The notes beneath the pieces were generated by a model. The model saw nothing but the letters and a program-made list of their open reading frames with translations. It made no database searches and had not been told where the DNA came from. Shown one piece after another: positions 5,546 to 6,507 of a stretch of DNA of 6,507 bases. Numbering within the stretch: the stretch's first letter is position 1; each line of letters opens with the position of its first letter. A program made the translations under genes and the position numbers. Origin of the DNA: Pseudomonadota bacterium (GTDB lineage: Bacteria; Pseudomonadota; Alphaproteobacteria; Acetobacterales; Acetobacteraceae); contig JAJYFW010000108.1 in assembly GCA_021785335.1 (NCBI GenBank), positions 1-6,507 on the forward strand. The letters are read 5' to 3'.

Positions 5546-6507
5546 GCGCCGCCGCCGCGCCGGCCGCGAGCCGGCCCCCGCGGGCGAGCAGCCGCGTGTG
5601 CAGCGCCCGCAGGGCGCCGTCCGCCGTGTCCGTCACGATCGGCGCGCACCCCTCCGTGCGCCACACGCCGCGCGCGAAATCCGGCGTCATGGCGACGGCC
5701 ACCGGCGCGTTCTCGAAGGCGGGGCGGTTGCCGGTGTCGAGATAGCTCTCGCACGCCAGCCCCTCGGCGAGGATCACGTCGTGCCGGTCCAGCTCCACGT
5801 GCCAGTAGGTCACCGCCTCGCGTGTCTCCTGCACGATGGAGACGTTGTTGACGAGGTGGCGGATCGGGATCAGCCGCCCGCCCGCAAACACCGCGTGGTC
5901 CGGCGACAGCACCAGGTCGCGCACCGGCAGCCCGCCCCCGAACGCACCCGCCCCTACCCGCACCGGCATCACGTCCAGCGGCCTGGGATGTTTCGCGAGG
6001 TCGGTGCGCCGGTGCCCGATCCAGCGCACCGCCGCCAGCCGTCCCGAGGCCGTCAGCACCTTGTCGCCGGTGCTCAGCACCTCGACGGGCACCGGCCCCA
6101 GCGCCGTCGCGATCTCCGTTCCGCTCGCAAAACACGCGGTGATGAACGTTCTGCCGGCGAGCGTCGCGACGTTGACATGTACGGCACCCGTCAGATCCAG
6201 CGTCGTCCCGCCCGAAAGCGTCAGGTAGCCGCCGGAGAACGCCGCGTAGGTCTCGGATGTTCCGGCCAGGTCGATCGTGCTGCCCGGCGCGAACCCGCTG
6301 ATCGTCTCGCCCCCGCCGAGCCCCGAGGCCGAGCCCGCGAGCAGCCAATCCGCTCCCGCATCGAGCCTGATCCGCCCGAAGCCGGTCACCGTGGACCCGA
6401 ACCCCGCCATGGTGCCGATCCCCGCCCCGAACTCCAGCGTCGACACAAAGGCCGAGCCCGCCGTGCCGCCGCCATCGACCGTGCCCGCGAACACGGCACC
6501 GGGATCG
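5532..6507 (-). CDS. Hint-domain protein (Hint_2 type), C-terminal part (truncated by window edge)
   Basis: The frame is open past base 6507; numbering here counts the GTG codon at 6494 as residue 1 (probably an internal Val, since the frame continues upstream). Residues 1-115 are Gly/Thr/Ser-rich with beta-repeat features (TVTGFGRIRLDAGADWLLAG, 35-54; GETISGFAPGSTIDLAG, 62-78), as in secreted passenger-like proteins. A Hint domain follows: ACFASGTEIAT (120-130, nucleophile Cys121), LSTGDKVLTASGRLAAVRWIG (140-160) and LSPDHAVF (196-203, the block-B His200). Then come LIPIRHLVNN (208-217), VTYWHVELDRHDVILAEGL (228-246) and ESYLDTGNR (249-257). Hint folds carry out self-cleavage through an N-S acyl shift at the Cys. 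No C-terminal His-Asn splice motif is seen, so cleavage rather than splicing is expected. Such proteins are common in Acetobacteraceae; their function is unknown. Confidence 0.88.
   Translation of the reverse strand, partial: DPGAVFAGTVDGGGTAGSAFVSTLEFGAGIGTMAGFGSTVTGFGRIRLDAGADWLLAGSASGLGGGETISGFAPGSTIDLAGTSETYAAFSGGYLTLSGGTTLDLTGAVHVNVATLAGRTFITACFASGTEIATALGPVPVEVLSTGDKVLTASGRLAAVRWIGHRRTDLAKHPRPLDVMPVRVGAGAFGGGLPVRDLVLSPDHAVFAGGRLIPIRHLVNNVSIVQETREAVTYWHVELDRHDVILAEGLACESYLDTGNRPAFENAPVAVAMTPDFARGVWRTEGCAPIVTDTADGALRALHTRLLARGGRLAAGAAAALRSA

Noticed and set aside
5512..6348. Minus-strand open frame of 278 codons in another frame within the Hint gene
   Set aside because: The Hint frame contains the conserved Cys, SPDH and ESYLDTGNR motifs; the alternative is an out-of-frame Arg/Gly-rich translation.

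Overview
This window looks like an ordinary stretch of chromosome from a high-G+C alphaproteobacterium (by eye about 70% G+C). The taxonomic cues are a ChpT-like histidine phosphotransferase (a family confined to Alphaproteobacteria), a bacterial COQ9 homologue, an alphaproteobacterial bS21, and a Hint-domain protein of the kind abundant in Acetobacteraceae and relatives (Roseomonas-like). The Acetobacteraceae placement is inference. I saw no phage, transposon, CRISPR array, tRNA or rRNA, and no clearly new system; the window is gene-dense, with no gene-free stretch over about 200 bases.

Layout from left to right. (1) 1-918: the start of a GntR/MocR-type regulator on the minus strand, cut by the window edge, divergent from a PaiB-type FMN-binding split-barrel protein. 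A perfect 10-bp inverted repeat lies in the control region between them. (2) 919-1393: rpsU (bS21) on the minus strand with a good intrinsic terminator and an alphaproteobacterial-type promoter. (3) 1394-3412: a plus-strand operon of peptide deformylase, COQ9 and a bacterial transglutaminase-like protein. It is divergent from rpsU, with an ATGA overlap and then a 10-base gap. (4) 3425-4715: a minus-strand pair, a DUF3553 protein followed by moaA (molybdenum cofactor biosynthesis), convergent with the transglutaminase gene. (5) 4716-4897: a relatively AT-rich divergent control region. (6) 4898-5545: a chpT-like gene with a GTG start. (7) 5532-6507: the C-terminal part of a Hint-domain protein on the minus strand, open at the right edge, whose 3' end overlaps chpT by 14 bases.

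The genes serve separate jobs: translation (bS21, deformylase), ubiquinone synthesis (COQ9), molybdopterin synthesis (MoaA), cell-cycle phosphorelay (ChpT), FMN-binding/PLP-type regulation (PaiB/MocR) and a probably secreted self-processing protein (Hint). The most testable observations are the MocR/paiB inverted repeat, the Hint protein that keeps its Cys but shows no splicing Asn, the mixed def-coq9-transglutaminase operon, and the overlapping convergent ends at chpT.
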